From NCBI GenBank assembly GCA_035353615.1, contig DAOPZY010000009.1, forward strand, positions 1 to 64,000: DNA of 64,000 bases, read 5' to 3'. The stretch's first letter is position 1. The number at the start of each line of letters is the position of its first letter. Made by a program: the position numbers and the translations under genes. Positions 15,801 to 24,021 of the stretch are shown here, piece after piece. Origin of the DNA: CAXXOK01 sp035353615. Its GTDB lineage: Bacteria > Bacillota > Clostridia > Christensenellales > Aristaeellaceae. Below the pieces are notes generated by a model. That model did no database searches and was not told where the DNA came from. It was given only the letters and a program-made list of their open reading frames with translations.

Positions 15801-17124
15801 ACCCCAATTTGCCCATATACATAGCCCCACGCTGGCTCAACCCCAGACCGTGACCGTAGCGCCGCGCCTCCAACGTAAAAGAGGAGCTGTTTTTGACAAC
15901 AGACCACAGCTCGTTTTTGCTGGATTGAATGCTCATGCCGAGCATGCTTTCCAACTCCGTAAAAATGCCGCAGGTAACGGTTGTGGTTGCGCTGACCGTA
16001 GCGCCCGCGCTGTTGGCGGTGGACGCGGTCAGCGTAAAATCCAGCTTGGTGTACAGCTTGCTTGGCGAAGCATACATGGGCGTATGCGCCACGATGCTTT
16101 GAATGGTGCCAAGCGTTGTGTTTGAGGTGGTTGCGCTGTAACCGGCGGCGCGGAGCGCGGTTACGGCCTTGGTTTTAAGCAGGGCTATCAGGCTCGCGCT
16201 GTTGGAGGCGCTTGCGCAGTTGGCATAAACAGTCGTTTTTTTCACAACGCAATCCGGGTTGGCCAAATCAAAGGGATCGTCTTTCACGCTCAGGTAGCTG
16301 TAGCCGGACGTGCCCCATATGTTATAGATGGATTCCGTCTGCCCGCCGTTGGATGCGGAATAGTAGGTTGCGGTGTAGGCTCCGCTATACTTGAGCACAA
16401 TGCCCTTGGTCGCGTCCACCGCCGAAACGCAGGTTGCATACCCGGACGGAGTTCCGTTATACACCTGATCGCTGGTGGTATCCACCACATCGTAATACCC
16501 GGAGGAACGGTTTGCCATCATGCGCACAGTATAGGTACGCGCGGCAACCGCCTGCGCCTTGAGCGCTTCGGTAGGCGCGGAACTGCCCATTTCATATGGC
16601 AAAACCCCGTACAGATAATTTTCTAGGTAGATATGCGCCACGGTATAGAGTTTATACGAACCGCTGCTTTGTTGCACCGCCTGAAAGGAAAGATCGCCGG
16701 GATAAGGGTTGCCCGGCTTTCGGCCCTGCGCGATCAGGATTCCGTTGGAACCGGTCGCGCTGTGCCGTTTGAGCGCGAAATAGGTGCCCATGTTAGTCTT
16801 AACCCCGTTACGGGTCAGCGTGATCGCGCCGGTCGTGCTGCTGAACCCCACGGTCAGCGTTTCGCCGCTGGTCAGCGAGGTTCCGGTGCTGAGCGAGTAG
16901 CTGCCCGCCACGGTCAGGCTAAGCGTTGTTGGGTTTCCCAGCGATGATAGGTACACGCGAACCATCCCGTCCAGCGCGGAGGACGCGGTTGTTAACGGCG
17001 CCGCCTTCACGGTTACACTGTCAACGGTTTCGGCAAACGCGGCAGGGGATGCGGAAAGCGCGACGCAGGTCGCAACCGCCAAAGCGGCAAGCCTGCGCCA
17101 AGCTGTGCGCTTCCACCGTCGCAT
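12829..17124 (-). CDS. Secreted SpoIID/LytB-domain protein with about eleven SH3b repeats
   Basis: This is a very large exported cell-wall protein (1431 residues). Residues 1-31 are a signal peptide (basic start, hydrophobic core, ending ASPAAFA). Residues about 55-460 are a SpoIID domain with YLYGVLPYEMGSSAP, LKAQAVAARTYT and RYGHGLGLSQRGA, the motifs of peptidoglycan lytic transglycosylases that act on denuded glycan. From about 490 to the end there are eleven SH3b-like units, each with SGSLNLR and a late W-C-x-V-x-Y then TGYV pattern. Units 6 to 11 are joined by Thr/Ala/Asp/Pro-rich linkers. There is no LPXTG or transmembrane C-terminus, so attachment is probably through the SH3b units. 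It has its own strong promoter. It could act in sporulation or vegetative wall remodelling; the sequence does not decide. Confidence 0.88.
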   Translation of the reverse strand: MRRWKRTAWRRLAALAVATCVALSASPAAFAETVDSVTVKAAPLTTASSALDGMVRVYLSSLGNPTTLSLTVAGSYSLSTGTSLTSGETLTVGFSSTTGAITLTRNGVKTNMGTYFALKRHSATGSNGILIAQGRKPGNPYPGDLSFQAVQQSSGSYKLYTVAHIYLENYLYGVLPYEMGSSAPTEALKAQAVAARTYTVRMMANRSSGYYDVVDTTSDQVYNGTPSGYATCVSAVDATKGIVLKYSGAYTATYYSASNGGQTESIYNIWGTSGYSYLSVKDDPFDLANPDCVVKKTTVYANCASASNSASLIALLKTKAVTALRAAGYSATTSNTTLGTIQSIVAHTPMYASPSKLYTKLDFTLTASTANSAGATVSATTTVTCGIFTELESMLGMSIQSSKNELWSVVKNSSSFTLEARRYGHGLGLSQRGAMYMGKLGYTYADILGFYFTGSTRVGCTFTNTILAANSTEVITSVENAASVDDATDSSACTAIVKLSSSSGSLAIRAEQSTSGALLGVAANSSPVTVYMSNGNWCLIRYGGITGYVPASALTISGTAPTESSQSVTAIDGFATVTASTYLNLRASGSYSASVLSTAPKGAILTVFSKTSSWANIQYGATVAYASTDFLTFSSTYSGAVVNNSTTSATVTVASGQTATLRATASTDGTEVTQLSAGIVVSVSSDDGSWAYVTYNGVSGYLLSANLTYADDTTDATDTGSTDGSATGEQTATVSAAVGYMRESADENAAVLAEVTLGQSVVLVSQGDTWCTVRYESVTGYMLTASLNISASGSGTSTTATVATQSGSLNMRQEGSAGSTVLTTIPKGVTVTVTNRGDTWSAVTYGSYSGYVMSAFLQFSGDTAADDSADGSVTTATVTTASGSLNLRQQAKAGSTILTTIPRLTVITVNSKGTEWCQVTYSGTTGYVMTAFLAFADASLLDSTATPTATDATATPDPDATATADATDTALVTATPTPSATSADANTAIVTTASGSLNLRADMLPGSRVLTRIPKGTTISILQKLSTWSQTTYGGYTGYVLNTYLTFPSDTTTVTDATTATVITASGSLNLRAAPYGSIVTTIPQYATVQVQQRGSTWCYVGYGGAYGYVMTAYLTFANQETATDATATPTADASATVTVTPEPTATPAATALSATVVTPSGSLNLRAAASTSAEILSTIPRLAVILVLEQGDAWCQVQYNGLTGYVSAQYLSITAADATAAPTATATATSSPSGVTAWVYTASGSLNLRESASSSASILMTIPRLSPVWLLTQGDVWCQIQYANTTGYAMSAYLTTTKPSELGTSETAATETPQADATATVTASETVTPTVTATQTAAPTATSTPAPTVATVLDPTLQALPEPVAALVSPANGAETLTLWESCTKSGNSLLDMLANTEVQVVMQGDTWCQVIYFTQVGYCLTEGLTFFAQ
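12835..15640 (-). repeat. Coding tandem repeats (SH3b units and Thr/Ala linkers)
   Basis: The repeated protein units of the SpoIID protein are seen in the DNA as recurring blocks of about 180-300 bases. Segments encoding SGSLNLR and ATPTATDATAT are nearly identical between units. This may allow copy-number change by recombination and may cause assembly errors. Confidence 0.75.
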
Positions 17125-17175
17125 GTAACCGCCTCCCGCCCTGTGAACGGTCTAATGATGATACTGATAATACTG

Positions 17176-17204
17176 ATTCTATCATAAACAATCAGGCTTG
17201 TCCA
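17176..17204 (-). promoter_or_regulatory. Promoter of the SpoIID/SH3b gene
   Basis: On the minus strand TGGACA (17199-17204) and TAGAAT (17176-17181) are 17 bases apart, and TGA before the -10 makes it an extended element. This matches a housekeeping (sigma-A) promoter rather than a sporulation sigma site. Confidence 0.65.
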
Positions 17205-17235
17205 CGGCAAGGGTTTGCAGTTCTCCTTTTTATGC

Positions 17236-17262
17236 GTAACCGTTACAAGTATGAACGGTTAC
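17236..17262. repeat. Perfect inverted repeat upstream of the SpoIID promoter
   Basis: GTAACCGTT (17236-17244) and AACGGTTAC (17254-17262) are separated by 9 bases. The centre lies about 45 bases upstream of the -35 of the SpoIID promoter, a position that suits an activator. The protein that binds it is unknown. Confidence 0.5.
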
Positions 17263-17690
17263 ATCGGTTACCAAAGTAGTTCTCAACTATGTAAAATATT
17301 CGATGGGCTCCGGTATTTTTCTTGGCCTTTTGTATATCCGACCCGTTACTACCCATCCGGTTGCGCTTCAGTCTCCCCCGCAAAGTTTGATAAGGTATAC
17401 GGGAACATTCGCGCATAAGCAGTCGCCGGTATTCATAAACCAGCTGGTTCAAAGCCGCGCGGTGTTGTCGCAACGGTTAAACAGGTATTCAGTTAAACAG
17501 TCGCGCGCCCTCCGGAACGCGCCTGTTCTGCATGCATAAACCGTCGCAGCAGTGACAGATAAAGCGTGAAACCTTGCGATGTTTGCCTTTTAGTATAAAA
17601 CCTCGCTTCCGTAACAACAGAAGAGAAGCATGTGAACCGTTCAAGGTTTTAAGGCAGGCGGCTTAGCCTTTTGCGCTCTCTTTTTACGAA
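17263..17690. other. Intergenic stretch between the SpoIID gene and rnhA
   Basis: This is the main part of a 798-base gap. I find no gene with a ribosome site and no recognised RNA in it. Several AACGGTTA-like words recur. Confidence 0.45.
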
Positions 17691-17693
17691 GCA

Positions 17694-17725
17694 AACAGGC
17701 CCTCTCCTTACGGAAAGAGCCTGCC
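17694..17725 (-). terminator. Hairpin after rnhA, candidate terminator
   Basis: A 12-pair stem (17696-17707 with 17712-17723, two G-U pairs on the minus strand) closes a GTAA tetraloop. The T tract after it is short (TTTGCTT), and it lies about 200 bases after rnhA, so termination is only possible. Confidence 0.35.
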
Positions 17726-17922
17726 ATTTGCTGTTGATGCCTCGCGTGTTGCCCATTGATCCGGCGGGATGCCCGTTCATGTAAAAGGGGCGACATTCGC
17801 CTGCCTGAAGACGGTTCGCTCATGTTCTTTTCAGATCGCCGGGTGTCGGAGCGGCATTCTGCTTTTTTCAAACCTCAAACGGTTAAAACGGCGGTCATGA
17901 CGTTACGGTTTCTCGCGCCCTG

Positions 17923-18456
17923 TCAGCTCGGCTTTGTCGGCGTTTCCGGCTTTGCGGCCGGCGCATCCTCTGTTTCCTCGCCGTTAATACGCCGGTATTC
18001 CTTGATAGCGGCGCGCGCCAGCTCGTCACAGCGAATATTTTGCGGATCGTTCGCATGGCCCTTGACCTTGTTAAAAGTAACCTGATGCTTTTTCACGCGG
18101 ATGATCTGTAAAAGCAGCTTCCAGAGGTCGCTGTTTTCCACAGGCTTTTTTTCGCTGTTCAGCCACCCGTTTTTTTGCCAGTTATCAATCCAGTGCTCGT
18201 TAAAGGCGTTTACGGTATAGGCGGAATCGGAAAAAACCTCGACTGCGCATGGTTCCTTGAGCGCGCCGATGCCGCTGATGACCGCAAACAGCTCCATGCG
18301 GTTGTTGGTGGTGTTGGGCATGTGGCCGGACAGTTCCTTGGTTTTTCCGTTAAAACTGAGGATAGCCGCCCAACCGCCGGGGCCGGGGTTGCCGGAGCAT
18401 GCGCCGTCCGTGTATAGCTGCACGCGTTTAGCGAGGGTCTGTTCTGGCTGCGTCAT
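17923..18456 (-). CDS. rnhA: Ribonuclease HI
   Basis: This enzyme degrades RNA in RNA-DNA hybrids (177 residues). Catalytic acidic residues are visible in YTDGACSGNPGPGGW, NRMELFAV, SDSAYTVNAF and the late CDELAR, with the conserved VKGHAND loop. The last 25 residues are a charged Pro/Ala tail not needed for the fold. ATG at 18456 has GAGGTGGG five bases upstream and overlaps the end of proC, so the two genes are coupled. The family and length leave little doubt. Confidence 0.95.
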   Translation of the reverse strand: MTQPEQTLAKRVQLYTDGACSGNPGPGGWAAILSFNGKTKELSGHMPNTTNNRMELFAVISGIGALKEPCAVEVFSDSAYTVNAFNEHWIDNWQKNGWLNSEKKPVENSDLWKLLLQIIRVKKHQVTFNKVKGHANDPQNIRCDELARAAIKEYRRINGEETEDAPAAKPETPTKPS

Positions 18457-18467
18457 CGGTTCCCACC

Positions 18468-19289
18468 TCAGGCTTTCGGGGGTTCTTTGTGACCCATGGC
18501 ATAGCTCTTTTGCGCGCACACGCTCATGGCGTCGATTATGGCGCTTCGCATCCCGTCTCGCTCCAATGAGGCCACCGCGTCAATGGTTGTGCCGCCGGGG
18601 GAGCAAACCATATCCTTGAGCTTTGCGGGGTGTTCGTCGGTATCCAGCACCATCTTGGCAGAACCGAGCACAGCCTGCGCAGCCGCCCGGTAGGCAAGCG
18701 CGCGGGGCATACCCAGCTTGACCGCGCCGTCCGCCATGGCTTCAATAAACATAAACACATACGCGGGGCTGCTGCCCGTAACGGCCACCACCGCGTCAAA
18801 AAGCGATTCCGGCAGCACGGCGACTTCGCCAAGGGTTTTGAACATTTCCATCGCCCACGCAAAGGATTCATCCGTGAGGGTGGTTTGCTCGCAAAGCGCG
18901 GTAAAACCCGCGCCGACCATCGCCGGGGTGTTTGGCATTGTGCGCAGGACGCGCGCGCCGCTTTGCTCGTCAAGGATATCGGTTAGCATCGCAAACGTCC
19001 ATCCGGCTGCGATGGAGATGAAATCCTTCCCCGAGGCAAGCGGTTTGGCTTTTTCCAACACTCTTTTCAGGTAGATGGGTTTAACCGCAAGCAGAATAAC
19101 GTCGCAGGCTGCGATCAACTCCTCCTGCGATTCCGCCACATGCAGCGGAAACTGTTCCGCCAGCTTATCGCACTGCGCGGGGCTTACGTCAAAAACCGCG
19201 ATTTCTTCCGGCGGCAAAAAGCCCTTGCCGATTACGCCCTTCAAAATCGCCGTTGCCATATTGCCCGCGCCGATAAAGCCTAGTTTCAT
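18468..19289 (-). CDS. proC: Pyrroline-5-carboxylate reductase
   Basis: ProC makes proline by NAD(P)H reduction of pyrroline-5-carboxylate (273 residues, normal length). The dinucleotide site is FIGAGNMATAI (residues 5-15). The C-terminal signature VTGSSPAYVFMFIEAMADG and the SPGGTTIDA loop are intact. It begins two bases after the rnfB stop and is therefore in the rnf operon, giving a sink that uses reduced nicotinamide nucleotides; whether this is functional or accidental is not clear. Confidence 0.95.
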   Translation of the reverse strand: MKLGFIGAGNMATAILKGVIGKGFLPPEEIAVFDVSPAQCDKLAEQFPLHVAESQEELIAACDVILLAVKPIYLKRVLEKAKPLASGKDFISIAAGWTFAMLTDILDEQSGARVLRTMPNTPAMVGAGFTALCEQTTLTDESFAWAMEMFKTLGEVAVLPESLFDAVVAVTGSSPAYVFMFIEAMADGAVKLGMPRALAYRAAAQAVLGSAKMVLDTDEHPAKLKDMVCSPGGTTIDAVASLERDGMRSAIIDAMSVCAQKSYAMGHKEPPKA

Positions 19290-19291
19290 GT

Positions 19292-20362
19292 TTACGCTTC
19301 CTTGCTTTCGTCGTTCTTCGGGATGGCGATCACGCCTTCCTGAGTGCCCGCCTTCGCGTTAGCGTCCCGCACATGCTCGCGGATCGGCAACGTAATCGCT
19401 TTCTTGGGGCACTTGGGCACGCATTCGCCGCAACCTGTGCAGGCTTCGTTAATCTCATGCACATTTTTACGCTCGCCGGAGATGGCTTCAAATTTACACG
19501 TCTTTTTGCAAATGCCGCAGCCGATGCACAAATCTCGGTCAATCAGAGCGATGTGGCGGTGGTCAAAATCGCCCCACATGGCGACGGTCGGGCATACTTC
19601 CGCGCACATCATGCAGCCGGTGCATTTGTCGCGGTCAATCTGCGGCAAATGGTTCACCATGGTGATGGCGTCAAACTTGCACGCCTTCATGCAAAGCTCG
19701 CAGCCGATGCAACCAACCTTGCAGTTATCGCTGACCAGATGACCCTCCTCGGCAGCGCGGCACAGCAGACGCACGGGCAGGGTAACGGGCTGCAAATCCA
19801 GCACTTTTTTAGGGCAAGCTTTCACGCACGCGCCGCAGCTGGTGCATTTGTCCGCGTCCACCACCGCGATTTGGTCGTGCTCATCAATATGGATCGCGTC
19901 AAATTTACACGCGCGCACACAGGTGCCCAGCCCAAGGCAAGCATACTGGCAGGAGCGGTTACCGTCGTTAATCAGCGTCGCGGCTACGCAGTCCTGAATC
20001 CCGTGATATTCAAACTTGCTTTTGCAGCGGTCAACCGTGCCCTGACAAACAACGGTCGCCACCAGCCGAACCTGATCGGCGCTGGTTTCTCCGCCAATGA
20101 TGGAAGCAATCAGGTTGCCAACCCGGGAGCCGCCCACAGGGCAGGTGTTGGCAGGCGCCTTGCCCGCGGCGATGGCGTCCGCAAGGCCGTCGCAACCGGG
20201 GTAACCGCACGCTCCGCAGTTAGCCCCTGGCAACGCTTCGCGGATCTGGTCACGTTTTGGATCCGAGGGCACTTCAAAAACCTTGTTTGCCAGCGTCAGC
20301 AGCAGGCTGAACACCAGTGCCACGGCAGCCAGAACGCCCGTTCCAATTAAAATACCGGTCAT
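19292..20362 (-). CDS. rnfB: Rnf complex subunit B, Fe-S protein
   Basis: RnfB receives electrons from reduced ferredoxin for the membrane Rnf complex (356 residues). A single N-terminal membrane helix (residues 5-28) is followed by the cluster motif CGACGYPGC and the CPVGG/CQG region. Then come multiple ferredoxin-type 4Fe-4S motifs (CTSCGACVKACP, CIGCELCMKACK, CTGCMMCAEVCP, CIGCGICKKTCK, CTGCGECVPKCP). This long, cluster-rich form is typical of clostridial RnfB. ATG at 20362 has AAAGGAGG upstream. It is the last rnf gene. Confidence 0.95.
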   Translation of the reverse strand: MTGILIGTGVLAAVALVFSLLLTLANKVFEVPSDPKRDQIREALPGANCGACGYPGCDGLADAIAAGKAPANTCPVGGSRVGNLIASIIGGETSADQVRLVATVVCQGTVDRCKSKFEYHGIQDCVAATLINDGNRSCQYACLGLGTCVRACKFDAIHIDEHDQIAVVDADKCTSCGACVKACPKKVLDLQPVTLPVRLLCRAAEEGHLVSDNCKVGCIGCELCMKACKFDAITMVNHLPQIDRDKCTGCMMCAEVCPTVAMWGDFDHRHIALIDRDLCIGCGICKKTCKFEAISGERKNVHEINEACTGCGECVPKCPKKAITLPIREHVRDANAKAGTQEGVIAIPKNDESKEA

Positions 20363-20377
20363 TCTTCGCGCCCTCCT

Positions 20378-20965
20378 TTAGTGAATCATCCCTGCGAAAC
20401 CCTGGAAAGCAATGGACATCAACCCAGCTCCAATCAGCGCGCCGGGAAATCCTTCCATCCATTTGGGCAGGTTACCGATGGCCAACCGTTCGCGGATGGC
20501 AGAAAATACGACGATCGCCAGCGTGAAGCCCAACGCGCCCGCCGTGCCGTTCACCACGGACTGGATCAGGTTATAACCGCCCTCAATGGCCGTCGTGTTG
20601 TTGATGGCCACGCCCAGCACGGCGCAGTTGGTGGTAATCAGCGGCAGGTAAACGCCCAGCGCCATATACAGCGCGCGGCTCGTTTTTTTCAGAACAATTT
20701 CAACCGTTTGCACCAGCACGGCGATAATCAGGATGAAGGCGATGGTCTGCATATATTCCAGATTGAGCGGAATCAGCAGGTAACGCTGCACAAAGTACGT
20801 GAACAGCGACGCGATCGCCATTACAAACGTGACGGCCATGCCCATGCCAAACGCGGTTTCCGTTTTGTTGGAAACCCCTAGAAACGCGCAGATGCCCAAA
20901 AACTGGGACATGATGAAGTTGTTGACCAGCACGCCGCCAACAATAATCAGCAGTAAGCTACTCAT
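20378..20965 (-). CDS. rnfA: Rnf complex subunit A
   Basis: This integral membrane subunit of Rnf (195 residues) has six predicted helices. Family segments NNFIMSQFLGICAFLGVS, PLITTNCAVLGVA and FSAIRERL are visible, with the Cys25 and Cys113 region that ligates an intramembrane 2Fe-2S cluster together with RnfE. The ATG overlaps the rnfE stop as ATGA, a sign of coupled translation. Confidence 0.95.
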   Translation of the reverse strand: MSSLLLIIVGGVLVNNFIMSQFLGICAFLGVSNKTETAFGMGMAVTFVMAIASLFTYFVQRYLLIPLNLEYMQTIAFILIIAVLVQTVEIVLKKTSRALYMALGVYLPLITTNCAVLGVAINNTTAIEGGYNLIQSVVNGTAGALGFTLAIVVFSAIRERLAIGNLPKWMEGFPGALIGAGLMSIAFQGFAGMIH

Positions 20966-21603
20966 GCGATCTCCTCCTTCGCCTTGGCCAGTTTCCGCTT
21001 TTCAATCGCTTTCACAATCGCGTTCACCAGCAACAGCAGGATACCGAGCATCACAAAGCCTCCCGGAGGCCGGATGATGATCGCCATCGGGTGGTACGCC
21101 GCCGGCATCACCTGCATGCCAAGGAAAGTGCCGCTGCCTAGAATTTCCCGTACAGAAGAAAGCAGCATCAGTGCCAGCGTAAAACCGATCCCCATGCCCA
21201 ACCCGTCCAGCAGGGACGGAATCGGCGGGTTTTTAAACGCGTAGGATTCGGCTCGCGCAAAAATGATGCAGTTGACCACAATCAGCGGAATGTAAAGTCC
21301 CAGCGACTGGCTCAGCGCCGGTACGAAAGCTTTCATCACCAGATCCACAATGGTCACAAACGTCGCAATGACCACCACGAACGAAGGGATACGCACTTTT
21401 TCAGGAATGATATTGCGCAACAGGGAAATAACCAGATTGCTGAACACCAGCACAAACGTCGTTGCCAGCCCCATGCCGATGCCCTGCGACACCGCCGTGG
21501 ATATGGCAAGCGTCGGGCACATGCCCAACACAAGCCTGAACGTCGGATTCTCGTTCAGGATGCCGTTCATGAACACGGAACGCAAACTCTTTTTTTCGCT
21601 CAT
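20962..21603 (-). CDS. rnfE: Rnf complex subunit E
   Basis: This membrane subunit (213 residues) is homologous to RnfA. It carries LVLGMCPTLAIST and the LGLYIPLIVVNCIIFARAE segment with the second cluster Cys, plus the SVREILGSGT loop. It is of normal length and is not fused to any flavin domain. The ATG at 21603 is preferred to GTG at 21609 because of the AAGGGGGTG site that overlaps the end of rnfD. The preceding gene is rnfD directly; rnfG, which usually lies here, is missing. Confidence 0.94.
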   Translation of the reverse strand: MSEKKSLRSVFMNGILNENPTFRLVLGMCPTLAISTAVSQGIGMGLATTFVLVFSNLVISLLRNIIPEKVRIPSFVVVIATFVTIVDLVMKAFVPALSQSLGLYIPLIVVNCIIFARAESYAFKNPPIPSLLDGLGMGIGFTLALMLLSSVREILGSGTFLGMQVMPAAYHPMAIIIRPPGGFVMLGILLLLVNAIVKAIEKRKLAKAKEEIA

Positions 21604-21605
21604 GC

Positions 21606-22601
21606 TCACACCCCCTTGGCGGCCCGGGCAGGTTTACTGCGCCCAAAAGGCCGCGGCGTGGTCAATTTATCGATCAGCGGGGTCAGCACGTTCATAAACA
21701 GAATCGCAAACGAGCAGCCCTCCGGATACGACGCATTGTAGAACCGAATCACAAACAGCACCGCCGCGCACCCAACCCCCATGATGATGCGCCCAAGCGG
21801 GCTTACCGGGCTGGTGGCATAATCGGTCGCCATGAAAAACGCGCCCAGCAGCAGGCCGCCGCTCAACAGCTGGTACAGCGCGTTGTTTGCGCCGCTCTCC
21901 ACGGAGTAAAGGGTGCCGGTCTGAATCCAGAAAAGCACAAAAGCCGTAACGATAAAGCTTACGGGAATGCGCCAGTCGATCACCCTGCGCGCCAGCAGGT
22001 ACAGCCCGCCCAACAGCAGCGTCAGCTTGCAGGTTTCGCCCAGCATGCCCGGGATGTTACCCGAAAACAGCTGCCAAAGCGTGTAGGTCGCGGGTTGCGT
22101 GCCCAGCGGCGTCGCGGAGGCAACCGCGTCCGCGGCTTGCGTCGCAATCCACTGGCCGGCATGGGGCAACACGTTGGCCGCCATCAGCGACGTCCACGAA
22201 AGCATCAGGATCGTCCGCGCCGCCAGCGCCGGGTTCACAAAGTTGTTTCCAAGCCCGCCAAACATCTGCTTTACCAGAATAATCGCAATCACCGAGCCAA
22301 CCATGGCCAACCACCAAGGAGCGCTCGCCGGCAGGTTGAACGCCAGCAGCAGGCCTGTGACCACGGCGCTCAAATCGGACACCGTCACATCCTGATGCGT
22401 GTGCTTCTGGTAAAAAAACTCCGCCGCAACCGCGCTTACCACAGCGACCACCAGCAGCATCAGAGCGCTGCCGCCAAAATACCAGACGCTTGCGATGGCC
22501 GTCGGCATCAGCGCGATTATCACATCCAGCATCAGCCGGCGCGTGGATACGCTTTCATCCCGCAGGTGAGGGGAAGAACCTACATACAATTTGCGCTGCA
22601 T
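21606..22601 (-). CDS. rnfD: Rnf complex subunit D, covalent-flavin membrane protein
   Basis: RnfD is a membrane subunit (331 residues, about nine helices) related to NqrB. The flavinylation-like motif DAVASATPL places the covalent FMN on Thr164, by analogy with the (S/T)GAT motif of other RnfD proteins. The segments MFGGLGNNFVNPAL and ATDYATSP are conserved. It presumably moves electrons and ions across the membrane. It starts one base after the rnfC stop. Flavinylation would need ApbE, which is not in this window. Confidence 0.94.
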   Translation of the reverse strand: MQRKLYVGSSPHLRDESVSTRRLMLDVIIALMPTAIASVWYFGGSALMLLVVAVVSAVAAEFFYQKHTHQDVTVSDLSAVVTGLLLAFNLPASAPWWLAMVGSVIAIILVKQMFGGLGNNFVNPALAARTILMLSWTSLMAANVLPHAGQWIATQAADAVASATPLGTQPATYTLWQLFSGNIPGMLGETCKLTLLLGGLYLLARRVIDWRIPVSFIVTAFVLFWIQTGTLYSVESGANNALYQLLSGGLLLGAFFMATDYATSPVSPLGRIIMGVGCAAVLFVIRFYNASYPEGCSFAILFMNVLTPLIDKLTTPRPFGRSKPARAAKGV

Positions 22602-22602
22602 T

Positions 22603-23952
22603 TTACTTCCCCTCCTTTTTCTTGGCCGCTTCCGCGCGGCGCCGTTCCATAATGATCTTTTTACTGAGGCGGCAGCTTTGCGTCAGTTCCCGTTTGGCCG
22701 GGCAGCTCCACGCGCAGGCGCCGCATTCCAGACAGTTCAGCACGCCCTGCTTTTCCGCTTCCTCGTGCATGCCTTTGCGGGCCAGTTTATCCAGCGTGGC
22801 GGGCACCAGCTTCATGGGGCAAACCGTCGCACAGCGTCCGCAGCGAATGCAGTTGGATTCCCCATCCTGCGCGGAGGTGCGTTCCAAAACAGTGATGCCG
22901 GAGCAACCCTTGGTGATGGGGATATCAACGCGGTTGATCGCAACGCCCATCATGGGGCCGCCATACAAAAGAACCTTCGCCTGCGGCAGCATCCCGCCGG
23001 AGGTGTCCAGCAGCCATTCCACCGGCGCGCCGATGCGCACGCGGTAGTTCGCAGGCTCCTTCACGCAGCCGCTGACCGTGACCACGCGTTCCACCAGCGG
23101 CCTGCCCTCATACACAGCGCGGTACAGCGCGTAGCAGCTGCCCACGTTGGCGACAATCGCGCCGCGATCCAGCGGCAGCCCGCCTTCCGGCACAATGCGG
23201 CCGGTTAAGGCGTACAGCAGTTGTTTTTCACCGCCCTGCGGGTAATGAACCGGCAACGGCACCACGCGGAAAGTCGGCTCCGCTTTGCACGCGTCGCTGA
23301 TGGCGCGAATCGCGTCTTTTTTATTGTTCTCAATGCCGATCAGCACGGTGGGAATATTCAGCGTCTTCTGAATGGTTTTCGCGCCCGCGACGATTTCCGC
23401 GGCCTGCGAAAGCATCAGCTGATGGTCGGCCGAAAGGTACGGCTCGCATTCCGCGCCGTTGAGGATCAAAAAATCCACCGTTTTGCCCGGAGGCGGCGCA
23501 AATTTGACCGCGTGCGGGAACGTTGCCCCGCCAAGGCCCACCAGCCCCGCATTGCGCGCCAGCTGCGAAAGGGCCGCGCCATCCAGTTTGTCCGGCTCGG
23601 CGACGGGTTTCATCTCCACCCATTCATCTTTACCGTCGTTATCGATAATCACGCAGGGCGTAAGCGTTCCGTTGGGCATAATGCACGGCTGCACGGCGAC
23701 CACTGTGCCGGAAATGCTCGCGTGCACCGCGGCGCTTACAAAACCGACGGGCTCGCCGATCATCATCCCCGCTTTCACGGAATCGCCTTTGGCTACCAGA
23801 CACTTGCAGGGCGCGCCGATATGCTGTTGCAGAGGGATCGCCACGCGCGAAGGCAAAGGCGCATCAACAATCGGCAGTCGGGAGGTGACCGATTTCCCGT
23901 TCAGTCCCTCGTGGGGATGAATCCCGCCCGGAAACACGTGAAACAGACTCAT
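22603..23952 (-). CDS. rnfC: Rnf complex subunit C, NADH-binding
   Basis: RnfC is the cytoplasmic subunit that exchanges electrons with NAD (449 residues). The N-terminal half has the biotinyl-like SISGTVVAVQP region. The NADH/FMN Rossmann part carries GLGGATFPHAVK and NGAECEPYL. The C-terminus has two 4Fe-4S motifs, CIRCGRCATVCP and CLECGACAWSCP. It is the first gene of the operon with AAGGA nine bases before ATG 23952. Confidence 0.95.
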   Translation of the reverse strand: MSLFHVFPGGIHPHEGLNGKSVTSRLPIVDAPLPSRVAIPLQQHIGAPCKCLVAKGDSVKAGMMIGEPVGFVSAAVHASISGTVVAVQPCIMPNGTLTPCVIIDNDGKDEWVEMKPVAEPDKLDGAALSQLARNAGLVGLGGATFPHAVKFAPPPGKTVDFLILNGAECEPYLSADHQLMLSQAAEIVAGAKTIQKTLNIPTVLIGIENNKKDAIRAISDACKAEPTFRVVPLPVHYPQGGEKQLLYALTGRIVPEGGLPLDRGAIVANVGSCYALYRAVYEGRPLVERVVTVSGCVKEPANYRVRIGAPVEWLLDTSGGMLPQAKVLLYGGPMMGVAINRVDIPITKGCSGITVLERTSAQDGESNCIRCGRCATVCPMKLVPATLDKLARKGMHEEAEKQGVLNCLECGACAWSCPAKRELTQSCRLSKKIIMERRRAEAAKKKEGK

Positions 23953-24015
23953 GAAACTCTATCCTTCCCTATTTGTGTTCAAACATAAAGGGCACGCGAA
24001 AATGCCATCCGCAGT

Positions 24016-24021
24016 AGTATA
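24016..24021 (-). promoter_or_regulatory. Extended -10 of the rnf operon
   Basis: On the minus strand TGCTATACT is an extended -10 element. A -35 is poorly conserved (TTCTAG at the right distance). It lies about 65 bases before rnfC. Confidence 0.45.
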
